DNA of 64,000 nucleotides, taken from contig OZ037931.1 of the NCBI GenBank assembly GCA_964035575.1, positions 133,567 through 197,566 of the forward strand, given 5' to 3'. The notes beneath the pieces were generated by a model, which made no database searches, was not told where the DNA came from, and worked only from the letters and a program-made list of their open reading frames with translations. Source of the stretch: Rhynchopus sp. YZ270_cl-10. Its lineage: Eukaryota > Euglenozoa > Diplonemea > Diplonemida > Diplonemidae. Within the stretch, counting starts at the first letter, position 1; the number at the start of each line of letters is the position of its first letter. The position numbers and the translations under genes were made by a program. This document shows positions 50,516-60,776 of the stretch, one piece after another.

Positions 50516-52161
50516 CAGGGCTATCGGTAAGAAGGGGTTTTGGGGGGCATCATATATCATATTTCATATTTCAAAATCATATTTCAAAAAAAAAAAAAAT
50601 AACACGAGTTTACGGGCAAAAACCCATTCCGAGCTTTCGGCCCCGCACGTTGGCGGGGCATCTCCCCTCATATGTGGATATGTCCGGAAAATTTTCAGGA
50701 AAGTGCCGGGCAAAAACACATCAAAATGGGTCCGGACATATCCACGGGGGGGATAGGTACTTAAAAAATGGAATTGAAAGCCGTGTTCAAAATCTTTCAA
50801 TTGCGGCCAGGTACGATCAAACATTTGCATCTGGGGTCCCTTTACCGGTTGGAAAGTCCCAAAAACCAAAACTCAAAAGTGGGTCCAGGGATTACGCAGC
50901 TCCCCCAAAAATAAAAAAAAGTACGTATGGATTTTCAACACGTACAATTCTAAGCAAAAACAATTCGCGCTTCGCGCGCGCTCTCCCTGGCAAAGTTAGT
51001 TGAGAAGGGCTGTGAAAGTTCGAAGAACTGGAGAAATCATCAATCATGGCACTGGCGAAGCCACGGTACGCAACATTTCTAAAAATTGCGATTAAAATTG
51101 CCTACTATGTCACGGGAAGGGTGTACTGCAATCTAGCGCCGCAGGCGCACGGTACGCTACTTTTTTCTTTCGCCATGCTGCACGCTCCTTTTCCGGAAAA
51201 ATAGAAAATTGTCTCCTACAAATAGGATTCTGTAGGGGGTAGGTGAGAGGTGGGGGCGGAGCCCCACCCCTCACCTACCCCACCCCAGCCCCAATCCAAA
51301 ACCCAAATTACCTACGTATGGACACGTATGGATTCCACCTTTTCAAAAACAATTCACGTATGGATTTCCATACGTTCCACACGTGGAGCGTAATCTCTGA
51401 GTGGGTCCAAAAAACGGCTTGGGGTCTAAGGGGTTAACAAAAATTTAAAGTTTAAGGTGTACCTCTGCGAGCGTAGCGAGCGGAAACTTTTTAAGGTGTA
51501 CTTCCGCGAGCGAAGCGAGCGGGAAAAAAATTGAAGGTGTACCTCCGCGAGCGTAGCGAGCGGAAAATTTTTTGAAGGTGTACCGCCGCGAGCGCAGCGA
51601 GCGGGAAAATATTTTAAGGTGTACCTCCGCGAGCGTAGCGAGCGGAAAATTTTTAAGGTGTACTTCCGCGAGCGAAGCGAGCGGGAAAAAAATTGAAGGT
51701 GTACCTCCGCGAGCGTAGCGAGCGGAAAAAATTTTGAAGGTGTACATTAAACTTTAAACAAGGGGGTACGCCCACTTTTGTCGTCATCCTAAAATACCCG
51801 AAATTGAGCCCAATTGCATTTCCGGATCGATTGCGGAAAGTGGTAGGGTAAATGAACAACACCAAATACCTACGCCCCCCCGTGCATATGTCCGTGTTGG
51901 TCGAGGCTCGGACATATACACATACTCAGTTCAGGTAGTATACTACAGTGTACAGCGGCAAAAACCCATTCCGAGCTTTCGGCTCCGCACGTTGGCGGGG
52001 CATCTCCGTTCATATGTGGCCTGGTAAACCCATTCCGAGCTTTCGGCTCCGCACGTTGGCGGGGCATCTCTGATCATATTTGGCCTGGTAAAAAAAAAAA
52101 AAAAAAAAAAAAAAATTTTTAAAAAGGCGATCATATTTCATATCTCTTACCGATAGCCCTG
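50516..52161. mobile_element. Non-autonomous hAT-like element, 1646 bp, 9-bp duplication
   Basis: The left end is CAGGGCTATCGGTAAGA and the right end is its complement TCTTACCGATAGCCCTG. ATTCATCAG lies on both sides (50507-50515 and 52162-52170). The uninterrupted R7 copy at 27245-27411 has ATTCATCAG once, which confirms the insertion. The interior has no transposase. It holds TGGCGAAGCCACGGTACGC (about 51052) and GCGCCGCAGGCGCACGGTAC (about 51142) modules, three copies of CCCATTCCGAGCTTTCGG...GCACGTTGGCGGGGCATCTC, a CGCGCTTCGCGCGCG palindrome and a minisatellite (51440-51745). Confidence 0.9.
51440..51745 (+). repeat. Minisatellite of GCGAGCGNAGCGAGCGG units
   Basis: About seven units of 38-43 bp each contain AAGGTGTAC, then (T/C)CGCGAGCGNAGCGAGCGG, then an A/T run. 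The central GCGAGCGNAGCGAGC block can only partly self-pair, through GCT/AGC contacts. Single-base variants (T, A or C at N) alternate between units, suggesting a higher-order two-unit repeat. It lies wholly inside the element at 50516-52161. Confidence 0.8.
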
Positions 52162-52271
52162 ATTCATCAGTGGAAAAAAAAAAAATGCACAAATCTTTTT
52201 CGCGATAATTATGCTTTATGATTCACTGTCATATCCTGAAGTCGTTTTCCATTTCTTCTTTTTTTTGTTTC

Positions 52272-52400
52272 TTCGGCTGGGGAAATGACATCATCCCTGA
52301 CAACAAACTTGTAGAAGCCAGCGCAGCTGAAGCTGTGCGATAACGAATATGATAAGGTGACTAAGCACGAGAGGCTTAGGATCATCTTATAAACTTTTCT
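52272..52400 (+). repeat. R2 long unit, reference copy
   Basis: The upstream part reads CTGGGGAAATGACATCATCC, CTGACAACAAACTTG, CCAGCGCAGCTGAAGCTGTG and CGATAACGAATATGATAAGG. The hairpin is ATAAGGTGACTAAGC, loop ACGAGAG, GCTTAGGATCATCTTAT. R2 copies seen, all +: 4731, 4799, 8197, 9347, 12247, 12699, 13315, 13908, 14467, 22972, 23379 (right arm only), 25340, 25804, 25911, 34636, 39975, 44478 (truncated), 45044, 52352, 57884 and 61511. This copy lies about 120 bp before the importin start. Confidence 0.8.
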
Positions 52401-52519
52401 TTGTTTTTTTCCCCCTCGCATTCCCAAATTCTCTCTCTTCCCCTACCCTATCCCATAACCCCTACCCCAGGTTAAAAAAAAAACAACAGGCCGATTCAAC
52501 TGAATCAGTCAACGTCAAG

Positions 52520-55500
52520 ATGGCTTCCATCACTGATATTCTTATCAATGCAACCCACCCGACTGATGCGAACATTCGCAACCAGGCGCTTCAGCTGATT
52601 GAAAAGGCTAAGGAGGGCAAAATAGAAGACTTTATTGGCATTTTGATGGGGGAGTTGGGGGACGAGACAAAGCCGGAACAAAGCAGACAGCAGGCGGGGC
52701 TTTTGTTGAAAAACTTTATGGTGTCGCGCAATGTTGTGCAACGTGAGGAGATTGCAAACCGCTGGAAGAATGTTTCTGCCGACGTACGCGAGAGCGTCAA
52801 GCAGGTTACCATGCAGACTATGTCGTCCCCTACGAAGAAGGCTAGAGAGGTCTCCTCGCTTATTGCGGCCGTCATCTTCAGGGTTGAAGTGCCGCACAAC
52901 CAATGGCCCGACCTCATTCCCAACCTCTGCAAAGGAGCTACCCCTCAGACAGCAAACAGCCACCAGCGTGAATCCTGCATCCTTTGTCTTAAGTACATCT
53001 GCGAGGAGGTGAGCTATAAACACCTTACCCAGTCTGCCATTGACATCGCCAAATGCTTGGTGAACGGCTGCGAGGAGAACGACATGAACGTCAAAAGGGA
53101 GTCCATCACCGCACTGTGCGCAGCATTTGAAATCATGGGGCCGGTCATGGAGCTGGAACCCTTGAGGGCATACCTGATGAAGGTTGTGCTGGGCAGTGCG
53201 CAAAACGCACAGCTGCCCCTTGAGATCAGGGAGGAAGCGATGAGCTGTCTTGTAAAGGCAGTGTCTTTGTACTACCCGAACCTTAAAAACGAGATGAACG
53301 ATGTGTACACTGTGACAGAGATGATTCTGGCGGGCGGGGAGGAGACGCTGAAGTGCACAGCCCTGGAGCTGTGGTCTGCGATGTGCGAGGTGGAGCAGGA
53401 CATCTTGGATGACCCCTCTCCAACGAAGGCGGAATGCATGCACTACGTCAAGGGTGCAGCGAAGATGCTTATCCCACACATCTGGATGGGTCTCCTGTCG
53501 CAGGATGAGGACGCAGAGGAGAACGATTGGAACTTCTGCTTCGCCTCCGGACACGCCCTTCAGACCATCAGCACCATCATCTGTGATGACGTTGTAGCTC
53601 TCGTGTTCCCCTACGTTGAGAAGCACCTCCACAGCCAAGAATGGAAGTACCGAGATGCCGCTGTCATGGCGTTCGGAAGCGTCCTCGACGGACCCTCCTT
53701 CGACACCGTGCAAAACGTGCTTCCCCAGGTCCTTGCGACTCTCTTTGACATGGTGGACCAGAACCAGACCCAGCCACTCCACCCCCTCTTCCTCGAGACC
53801 ATTGTCTGGACTCTCGGAAGATTCGCAGAGTTCAAGTACCAGTTGATCTTGAACGACGAGCAGCTCACCAGAAGGTTCTTGACCGGCATGATGATTGGGG
53901 CAACGCAATACCCCCCACGGATAGCAGAGAAGGCGTGCTTCGCAATCCACGGACTGGCAGAGAACGCGCCAACAGGCGACGACGAGGAACTGCAGGCCAA
54001 CCAACTCACCGCATACTTCCACGACCTGCTGAATGCCTTGATAGCCGCAGTGGACAGAGAGGACGGCAGAGGCACGCAGCTGCCCCTCTCTGCCTTGGAA
54101 ACCATCAACTCCCTTCTGTCCACCAGCGCACTGGAGAGCAGACAGCACCTGGTCAGTCTGTTCCCCATGCTCACAGGCAGACTGGAACATTCCATTGCCA
54201 TCTACCGTGACGCCGTGACGTCCGACGCAAAGGAACAGGTATACTTAGATCTTCTCCCACATCACCCAATCAGGCATTCATTATCATAAACCATAATTTT
54301 CACATTCACGACTCACCAATCATCACATCAAAGGTTGCGTGCTCCCAGGGGTTGTATGTGTCCGTCATTGGCAGCGTTAGTTTTAAGTTGGGTCAAATGT
54401 TGAGGGAAGGGTCTGAGGAGGTAGGCCGTTTGATGGCAGTGTTCATGCAGCTGCTTGAGCAGGACAACTCTAATGTATGTCTGACAATGCTTCGATACAA
54501 CACACCACACCTCACTACCTAGGTTCAAGAGGAGGTTCTGCTGGCGCTTGGGCATGTGTGCAACGGACTGGGGGAGAGCTTCTCGTATTTCCTGAGCGGG
54601 TTTTCCCCGATCCTGATGAAGTCTTTGGAGAAGCACGACCACACCGACCTCTGTCGCATTGCGGTGGGATGCACGGTTGAGGTGATTGCTGCCTGCGGAC
54701 CACACATCGAGCCTTACGCCGCCCAGATTGTTGAGAAGTTCCTTGGCTGCCTCAAGGCACCCCATCTGGACGTCAATGTGAAGCCAAGCATCATGTCTGC
54801 CTTCGGAGACGTTGCGACGGCGATTGAGGGGAAGTTTGTCCCCTACCTTCCTGACGTCATGCAGGTCCTTCACTTTGCTGTGGGCAAGGTTTCGCAGGAA
54901 CAGGCCTCCTCTCCCGAAGACGAAGATTTGGTATGTCATCTTGCTTTTCTGAATCAAAACCTTGCAAACCTGGGTGGTCACCCCTCACCATTGCGATATG
55001 TTGTCAGTGACCTACACGGCTTAGGTGCGAACACACCTTTATCTCCTTTATGAGATCAACACGACTTGAACGCAATTCTTTCCACACATGGTGTGGCTGA
55101 AGGGGTGTGTGATAAAGTGTGATAAAGTGTGATAAAGTGTGATAAAGTGCTATTTTGTGCTATTTTGGGGGTCGTCGGCCACATCAACACATCCATGCAT
55201 CACCACACAACGCGCACAACCCACAGGAGATCTACCTCTTCGACATCTATGAGAACGTGTGTGAGTGCTACACCGGCATCCTGCTCGGCATGAAGGACCA
55301 GAAGGGAGACAGCTTGAGACCTCACATCCAGCAGGTATACCTCACCCCACCCCCCATCCTCCTCATCCTCCTCATCCTCATTCCCCTCAGGGGGGGCTTT
55401 TTTGTTTTATTATATTTCAACAAAAAACGTCAATGACCAAAACTAATTTTTTTTTATCAGATGCTGGCTCACGTTCTCGAAATCGCTAGCTCGCCGGTTA

Positions 55501-55709
55501 CTACTGGGAAGCCTACTGGGTTGAAGACGTGGAAGTCGAGTGTTGGTCTTATTGGTGACCTTGCAAGCACTTATGGGCATGAGATGACGGAGACCATTCG
55601 TAAGCAGCAGCCGATTTGCGACCTGGTCAACCTGGCAAAGCAGCAGACACACTACCTTGAGATCCAAGAGGTCGGTACCTACGCGATCAACGAGCTCCAG
55701 AACCACTAG
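52520..55709 (+). CDS. KPNB1: Importin subunit beta (karyopherin beta 1), five exons
   Basis: This nuclear import receptor binds importin alpha or cargo, Ran-GTP and FG nucleoporins. Exons are 52520-54238, 54334-54474, 54523-54930, 55227-55334 and 55461-55709. All introns are phase 0 with GTATGT or GTATAC donors. The second is only 48 nt. The product is about 874 residues, close to the usual 860-876. The N-terminal importin-beta segment (TDANIRNQALQLIEKAKE... QSRQQAGLLLKNFM) is followed by HEAT repeats throughout: FPYVEKHLHSQEWKYRDAAV, RDAAVMAFGSVLDGP, VIAACGPHIEPYAAQIVEKF and LPDVMQVLHFAVGKVS. The acidic DEDAEENDWNFCFASG segment (about 335-350) matches the acidic-loop region of importin beta 1. 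Intron 3 (54931-55226) contains a small MITE. Confidence 0.93.
55089..55186. mobile_element. Small MITE in importin intron 3, 5-bp duplication
   Basis: The left end is TGGTGTGGCTGA and the right end is TCGGCCACATCA (two mismatches). ACACA lies on both sides (55084-55088 and 55187-55191). The interior has four GTGATAAA units and GCTATTTTGTGCTATTTTGG, the same interior style as the copy at 26862-27009. It lies fully within the intron and would not affect the message. Confidence 0.85.
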
Positions 55710-56054
55710 GTGCAAAGCGGTGCGGGGGAGAGGGGGCACACTCCACCTTCCCCCCCTCGCTTCTCAGCAAGCTGCTCAGGAGAACACAGTTTTTTTTTTC
55801 TCTGTGTGAACCAGAAAAGTGGTCAGTAGAATGCAAGGGGTGGAGGTGGGGAGTAATGGGGTCTGGGGGGGTATATCTTATGGGTATGTCAAACAAAAAA
55901 AACAAAAAAATCTATTTATCTGTTATGTGTTGGGTTATTCAAATACTGTGTGGGAGTTTCTTTGGATTCATCACGGAGTGGGGGGAAAAACAAAAAAACG
56001 AGGACGGTTTTTAAACCAGATTCGAGAGAAAAAGAAAGGGTAGAGTATTTTATA

Positions 56055-56838
56055 CAGGGTTCTAGCTCAGAAGAAAAAAAAAAGAAACGGAAAAGGTGGC
56101 TCAAAAAAAAATTTTCCGCGCTTCGCGCGGAAAAAATGACCACGCCAAGTCGCTGTTTTTAACAGCAAAGGGGACTGGCTGACGACACTGAGGACCTCCT
56201 GGGCCCAGAGCTGTTGTAGAAGTCTAGCACGACCCGGCTGTACACTCTAACTCTAACTCTAAAAGTTTGTGTGCACGAATTATCAGTAACCTCAGTACAT
56301 TTACAAAAGAAATGGCGGTCATGGCACCCAAAGGTTCCTGGCGAAGCCACGGTACGCAACATTTCTAAAAAATGTTGCCAAAAATGACACTTTCGTTGGT
56401 AATTTTTGTCAGTTTCCGTAAATTTTACTTCCATGTTTTGCTTAAACAAAAGGTTCTGGCGAAGCCACGGTACGCAACATTTCTAAAATTTGCGCTTAAA
56501 TTTGCACATGTTTCCAGCTAAACTATGTCATGGGAAGGGTGGGTTGCAAGCTTGCGCCGCAGGCGCACGGTACGCTACTTTATTTATTTCGCCATGCTGC
56601 ATGCTTCCTTTTCCTTCGACGTTTGACCAATCGAGTCCGGCTCGATGGTATCTCAAAAAATTCCCCAAAACCCCGGGTCAACCCGGTACCCATCGACCCA
56701 TCGACCCGGGCACCCGGGTCGATAGAACGATGGAACGATGGTTAGGCTGGGGCCTGCGTGTAAAAAAAATCCCAAAAAAAAAAAAAAAAGAACGGAAAAG
56801 GTGGGCCACCTTTTCCGTTCTACTGAGCTAGGACCCTG
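56055..56838. mobile_element. Non-autonomous hAT-like element, 784 bp
   Basis: The left end is CAGGGTTCTAGCTCAGAAG and the right end reads, as complement, CAGGGTCCTAGCTCAGTAG. AACGGAAAAGGTGG blocks follow on both arms. TTTTATA lies on both sides (56048-56054 and 56839-56845), a 7-bp match. The interior shares about 150 bp with 51050-51200 of the element at 50516 (GGCGAAGCCACGGTACGCAA, then GCGCCGCAGGCGCACGGTAC, then TTTCGCCATGCTGCA), although the ends of the two elements differ. There is a CCGCGCTTCGCGCGG palindrome near 56115 and no transposase. Confidence 0.85.
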
Positions 56839-57960
56839 TTTTATATGGGGTGGGTGGCTCAACAGCTTTTGAGGGGAAAACAAAACAAACAAAAAAAATC
56901 CGTCTTATCTGGAAGAAAAATTGACAGTGGAGATTGCACCAACTGTGGCAACACAACCGAGGCAACTACACTACTCCAACAATTTATCAAAAAAAAAAAA
57001 AATCTCTTTTTTTGTGAAAAAAATTGAAGGATGTTTTGGCGACAGCAAACCACTTGTTAAAGCTGTGTCTGCATCCTCTCAATGTAGTTTTTCACATTAG
57101 CTGCAGCACCCTTTTTTCTCTTTTTCTTCTTCGCCTTTTCCCCCCCTTTTTTTTTCCCAATTTTATTCCCCGTTTTTTTTTTCCCAATAGTTTAAAGGTA
57201 CCTGTACCCATAGATGCTTTGTACAAACAACTTCACCTTCTTTTTAGAGATGTGTGCGCATGAAAGCATCTTCATCTGCATCTTCCAAGCTTTTTCTTTG
57301 GGTGAGGGGGGGAAAAAAAGAAGTCATTTGCTGCATTGTAATTTTATCAGAAGTGCTCGTGTTTTTCTTGGACATTATCCGGGTTAATCACCCTTCACTT
57401 ACAATTGGTTCAGCAAAAAAAAACAAACAAAACAAAAACAAAAACAAAAAAATGAAAAAAGAAAAAAAATCAAGCGGGTTCGTTATAGAAAACATATTTT
57501 ACTAACACAAGAGTCTCCATGAATATCTATTTTTTTCCCCCTCCCCCAAAAATCTGCTCCCTGTATGACTTTTCTGTTGTTGTCAACAGGGCTTGTCGGG
57601 GGCGTCTTGAATTTAAGAGGAAAAAAAAAATATAGTGAAGACAACTTTGTCTTAATGGCTACACTAATCAATGATTATCAAAAAACAAAATTCACTTTTT
57701 ATTCCCGAAAATTTGGGTGAGGTACGGAGGACGGCAGAACAGCAGAGAGAGCACCCTACTAAAAAATAAGCAAAAAAAAGCAAAAAAAAAAGCAAAACCC
57801 GGAGGAACGGATTGTATGGTCAGGGGTTAGGGGAGAGAGGGGTCGGGGGGAGGGGAGAAGGCTATTTTGTTTGGGCTGTGATCAAGCTGACTAAGCAAAG
57901 TGAGACATTGGTGCGTCTTACAACTATTCTTTGTGTTTTTTTTTACTTTTTTTTTTTTTT

Positions 57961-58094
57961 GTCACCTCATGAAATAAAGGAGGAAATAGAAACAAACCAT
58001 TTTGAACATTCTGGGGACGAACCGCGCGTCGAGGTGTGTGCGTTTCACCACAACCTCTCCCATGGGTTTTATCGTGCTGAGTGTTACGTTTCTA
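57961..58094 (+). repeat. Dispersed repeat R4, copy 4 (shortened)
   Basis: It starts GTCACCTCATGAAATAAAGG and includes GGAGGAAATAGAAACAAA, GGGACGAACCGCGCG, TCGAGGTGTGTGCGTTTCAC and CCCATGGGTTTTATCGTG. The left arm of the GCGGTTC stem is deleted. It follows the R2 copy at 57884-57922. Confidence 0.75.
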
Positions 58095-58881
58095 TTTATT
58101 TTTATTTCTCTCCTACTCGAGAGAACAAAAAGCGCGCCAGCAAATAAACAAAATGATACTAGCCTAGGGTGTGTGCCGTTTTTTTTAAAAAGGGAAGGAA
58201 CCTCAGAAGTCACCGAGCAGAAAGGTCAAAACGATGGTTTTATACTATCTGTATCACGTCCTTACATTTTATTTTTAAAATTATCAATGAATTAGGTGTT
58301 TCGCTTTTCTAGTCAATTCTGTGACTGACCCCTTTGGGGATTTCAGAAGTCTCCGAAAGGAAAAGAACACACACATTCGCTTTATAATAAAAAAAATGAC
58401 CACTCATCCTTTTCATTTCATTTTATTTTTATTTTTTTGCAACCCAAAAAAACCCCCAAAAAACCTGTCTCTCTTGTTTTTCCATGATTCAAAGCCCTTT
58501 TTTTCATTTTTATTTATTTTTTTTGCAAAACTCGTTTTCTGACCCAAACCCTTCTCCTCCGAAAAATAGCCTCCCCTCCCCTCCCCTCCCCTCACCTCTT
58601 TTTTTGAAGAAAATATAGAAAACGAAGGATGCAGAGAAAAAAAAAAAAACTTCTCCCTTTTTTACCATACTTTTCAGATGTAAACCACAAAAATGGATTG
58701 TAGGATTGCATGATTGGGTTGTCCACCTCCCCTCACGGTACAGCCTTTCATTTGTAGCCGAGAGGGCTTTTGTATTTCAAGCCAACTTTTTTCCCCTCCC
58801 TCTTTCTCCTCCTCCTCCTCCTCCCTCCCCCCTTTCTCGTCATCCTCATACTTTTTCCAGGGTTTCCCCTTTACAAAAAAA

Positions 58882-59400
58882 ATGACAAACATGACTTTAT
58901 TGACGGCTGTGGAAACGGACAGCTGTGGAAAGAAGCACACCAAGCCGAAGGAGGAGATGTACTGTAGAAGTGTGTTGTGCAAAAGGAGGTGCGATGAGGT
59001 CGGATGTGTGAAGCGGCATTTGGACGAAGAGTTGAGGGAGAACAGCCACATTCGCATCCCAGACAGAGTGTTGAATTATGCGTTTGGGTACATCAGAAGG
59101 TTGCTGAAGTGCGGGTCGCAGAACGGCCTGCATGCGGTGGCGGAGGAGCTTTCCCTTCACATCAACGTCTGCGCCACAAAGACAAAACCCGCCGTGCTCC
59201 CATTCGTCGCGACTGTCTTGGACAACCTTCGGTTCCTCCACGTAGACGAAGTGCCCGAGTCCTTCCGTATCTGCCTTGCCTATCTTATTACCCTCGTCAA
59301 AGACGACATCAGAGAGCCTGACGCCCCCAAAAAAACACGCGGCAAAAAAGCTAAACGCACCGCAAGATACGCCAAGTGTAAAGTTTATTGTCCCGCGTAA
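58882..59400 (+). CDS. Small basic Cys/His-rich protein, unidentified
   Basis: This protein has 172 residues. The N-terminal part is rich in cysteine and histidine (DSCGKKH... YCRSVLCKRRCDEVGCVKRH), spaced so that a small zinc-binding fold is possible but matching no family I recognise. The middle (about 57-145) is helical and amphipathic: IPDRVLNYAFGYIRRLLKC, GLHAVAEELSLHINVC and LPFVATVLDNLRFLHV. The end is strongly basic (KKTRGKKAKRTARYAKCK), which suggests nuclear or nucleic-acid association. I took ATG 58882, because the upstream part of the frame is low-complexity and a CCAG acceptor-like site ends at 58860. A second in-frame ATG lies 9 nt later. Confidence 0.7.
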   Translation: MTNMTLLTAVETDSCGKKHTKPKEEMYCRSVLCKRRCDEVGCVKRHLDEELRENSHIRIPDRVLNYAFGYIRRLLKCGSQNGLHAVAEELSLHINVCATKTKPAVLPFVATVLDNLRFLHVDEVPESFRICLAYLITLVKDDIREPDAPKKTRGKKAKRTARYAKCKVYCPA

Positions 59401-59436
59401 TTTAGGTGGGTTTTTTTTTTTTTTTGCATTTTCAGG

Positions 59437-60075
59437 CAGGGTATTAGGGTGAAAATCCAAAATTCCGGAAAAAACTGGTTTTTCTGGTTTTCTCTCCTGG
59501 GTGGCGAAAACTAGTGTTTCCGGGGAAAACCTCCACCGTTGACGGACACAGTCACCTTTTTCGGGTTTTTCGGGGGTGGGGTCAGTGTCTTATCCAGGAA
59601 TCCAGCTTTCAAAATATTTTTCGGCGCTGCTGACCCAGGGTAGACATTGGGAACATAGGGACTGTCTTTTTTTTTTTGCGGGGAAAAAAAATAATATAAT
59701 ATGGCGCCGCAGGCGAAAATTTTTGAGGGTACGCTGCAAAATCTAGCTTTTTACACCACAGAGCCACTCAAACGAACCCTTTTTTGCGGAGCAAAAAATA
59801 AAAAATGGCGCCGCAGGCAAAAAAAAATCAAGGAACAGCCATTTCCCAAAGGCACTCCCGTGGTTCAACCACGGTTCTACCAGGCGGGGAAAAGATGTGG
59901 GGAAAAAAATAGAGTTCGCCCTAATCTGGGGACGACATTTACAGAAAGGCCTGGTGAAAAGTGTCGGTTTTTTTTTCCCCTCCAGATTTCTCTGTTTTTT
60001 TTTTTTTTTTTTGAAAACCAGTTTTTGGAAAAACTGGTTTTCAAAACCAGTTTTTTTAACCACCCTAATACCCTG
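59437..60075. mobile_element. hAT-like MITE, 639 bp, perfect 8-bp duplication
   Basis: The left end is CAGGGTATTAGGGTG and the right end is its exact complement CACCCTAATACCCTG. TTTTCAGG lies on both sides (59429-59436 and 60076-60083). The right duplication overlaps the first bases of the next element (CAGGG at 60080), so this element inserted at that element's left edge. The interior has two GGCGCCGCAGGC motifs (about 59702 and 59806) and GGTACGCTGC, and no transposase. Confidence 0.9.
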
Positions 60076-60079
60076 TTTT

Positions 60080-60776
60080 CAGGGTTTCCGCCAGGATTTG
60101 GGGTTTCAGGAATTGGGGGGGACCATCAAAAAGACCCCCCAAAAAATTTTTTTCTCCCCGCAAAAGCGGTCGTCGCGCGCTTCGCGCGCGCCTCCCTGCA
60201 GGCCACAGAGTGGAGAGGCGAAGGGTGCACCAGGTTTGATAGCAGCCATGTCAAGCTTCACAGCTGTGTGTCTGGTAGAGGTGGTTCGTTTGGAGGTCGG
60301 GGGTGGAAGCTCAACAAGGTAAGGGGTCTTGTGAGAGTGGAGGGTGATGGTGTTTGCTTTTTCTATTGTATGGCGCTACAGTCATTACAGTGCTGCAGTG
60401 GGAACATGTAATAACTACCCGTCGCTTGCACCGAAGCCTCCTTAGAAAAAGGGGCAATGCACGGAAGTATCGATGGAAGTATATCAATATCACATAGCTA
60501 GCAACACAGCGCCGCAGGCGCACGGTACGCTACTTTTACCCTTTTTTAAAAAGATTGCACCACCCCCTTTTTCTTCCACTTCTTCTGGCACAGCGAGCCA
60601 AATGCTCGGCACGGTGGGGTCGCATGACCACGGGGGATCATCTACAACCCCCAAAACCCCATTTTTCTTGGGGGGGACCATGGTCCCCCCCAAACCCCTG
60701 TAAAAATCCGGATTTTTCTGGGAAAAATATTGGGGGGGTCCATGGTCCCCCCCGGTCCCCCTTGGCGGAAACCCTG
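60080..60776. mobile_element. TIR element, 697 bp, older neighbour of the preceding MITE
   Basis: The left end is CAGGGTTTCCGCC and the right end is GGCGGAAACCCTG, exact complements. Further inward, GGGGGGGACC and GGTCCCCCCC blocks recur. Removing the neighbouring insertion puts ATTTT before the left end, and ATTTT also follows the right end, a possible 5-bp duplication. The interior carries GCGCCGCAGGCGCACGGTAC near 60509 and a CGCGCGCTTCGCGCGCG palindrome near 60175. Confidence 0.75.

Larger units (their letters stand above)
49316..52519. other. Intergenic block before importin beta
   Basis: No gene is supported. It contains R8 at 49452-49510, an R1 fragment at 49590-49660, a foldback at 49834-49941, repeat R7 (50431-52256) split by a 1646-bp TIR element (50516-52161), and an R2 long unit at 52272-52400. 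Acceptor-like sites end at 52470 (CCCCAG) and 52489 (AACAG). Confidence 0.6.
55710..58881. other. Intergenic block after importin beta
   Basis: No gene is supported. It contains a hAT-like element (56055-56838), a diverged R2 at 57884-57922 (TGACTAAGC...GACATTGGTGCGTCTTA), R4 copy 4 (57961-58094) and R3 (58676-58782). CAACTACACTACTCCAACAA near 56963 also occurs at about 61302. A CTTTTTCCAG site ends at 58860. Most of the rest is A- or T-rich. Confidence 0.55.

Noticed and set aside
51440-51745. Minisatellite frames as a repeat protein
   Set aside because: The minus-strand translation (EVHLKNFPLATLA-type repeats) is just the minisatellite read through. There is no start context, and it lies inside a non-autonomous transposon.
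52505-54190. 561-codon minus-strand frame opposite importin beta
   Set aside because: It is an antisense shadow. The + strand reads as a full importin beta with matching exon joins.
3062-58094. R1-R4 repeats as a CRISPR array
   Set aside because: Copies are kilobases apart with no regular spacing or unique spacers, and the genome is eukaryotic.
60080-60776. Perfect target duplication for this element
   Set aside because: Only ATTTT matches once the neighbouring insertion is discounted. In such T-rich sequence this is weak, so it was kept as possible only.
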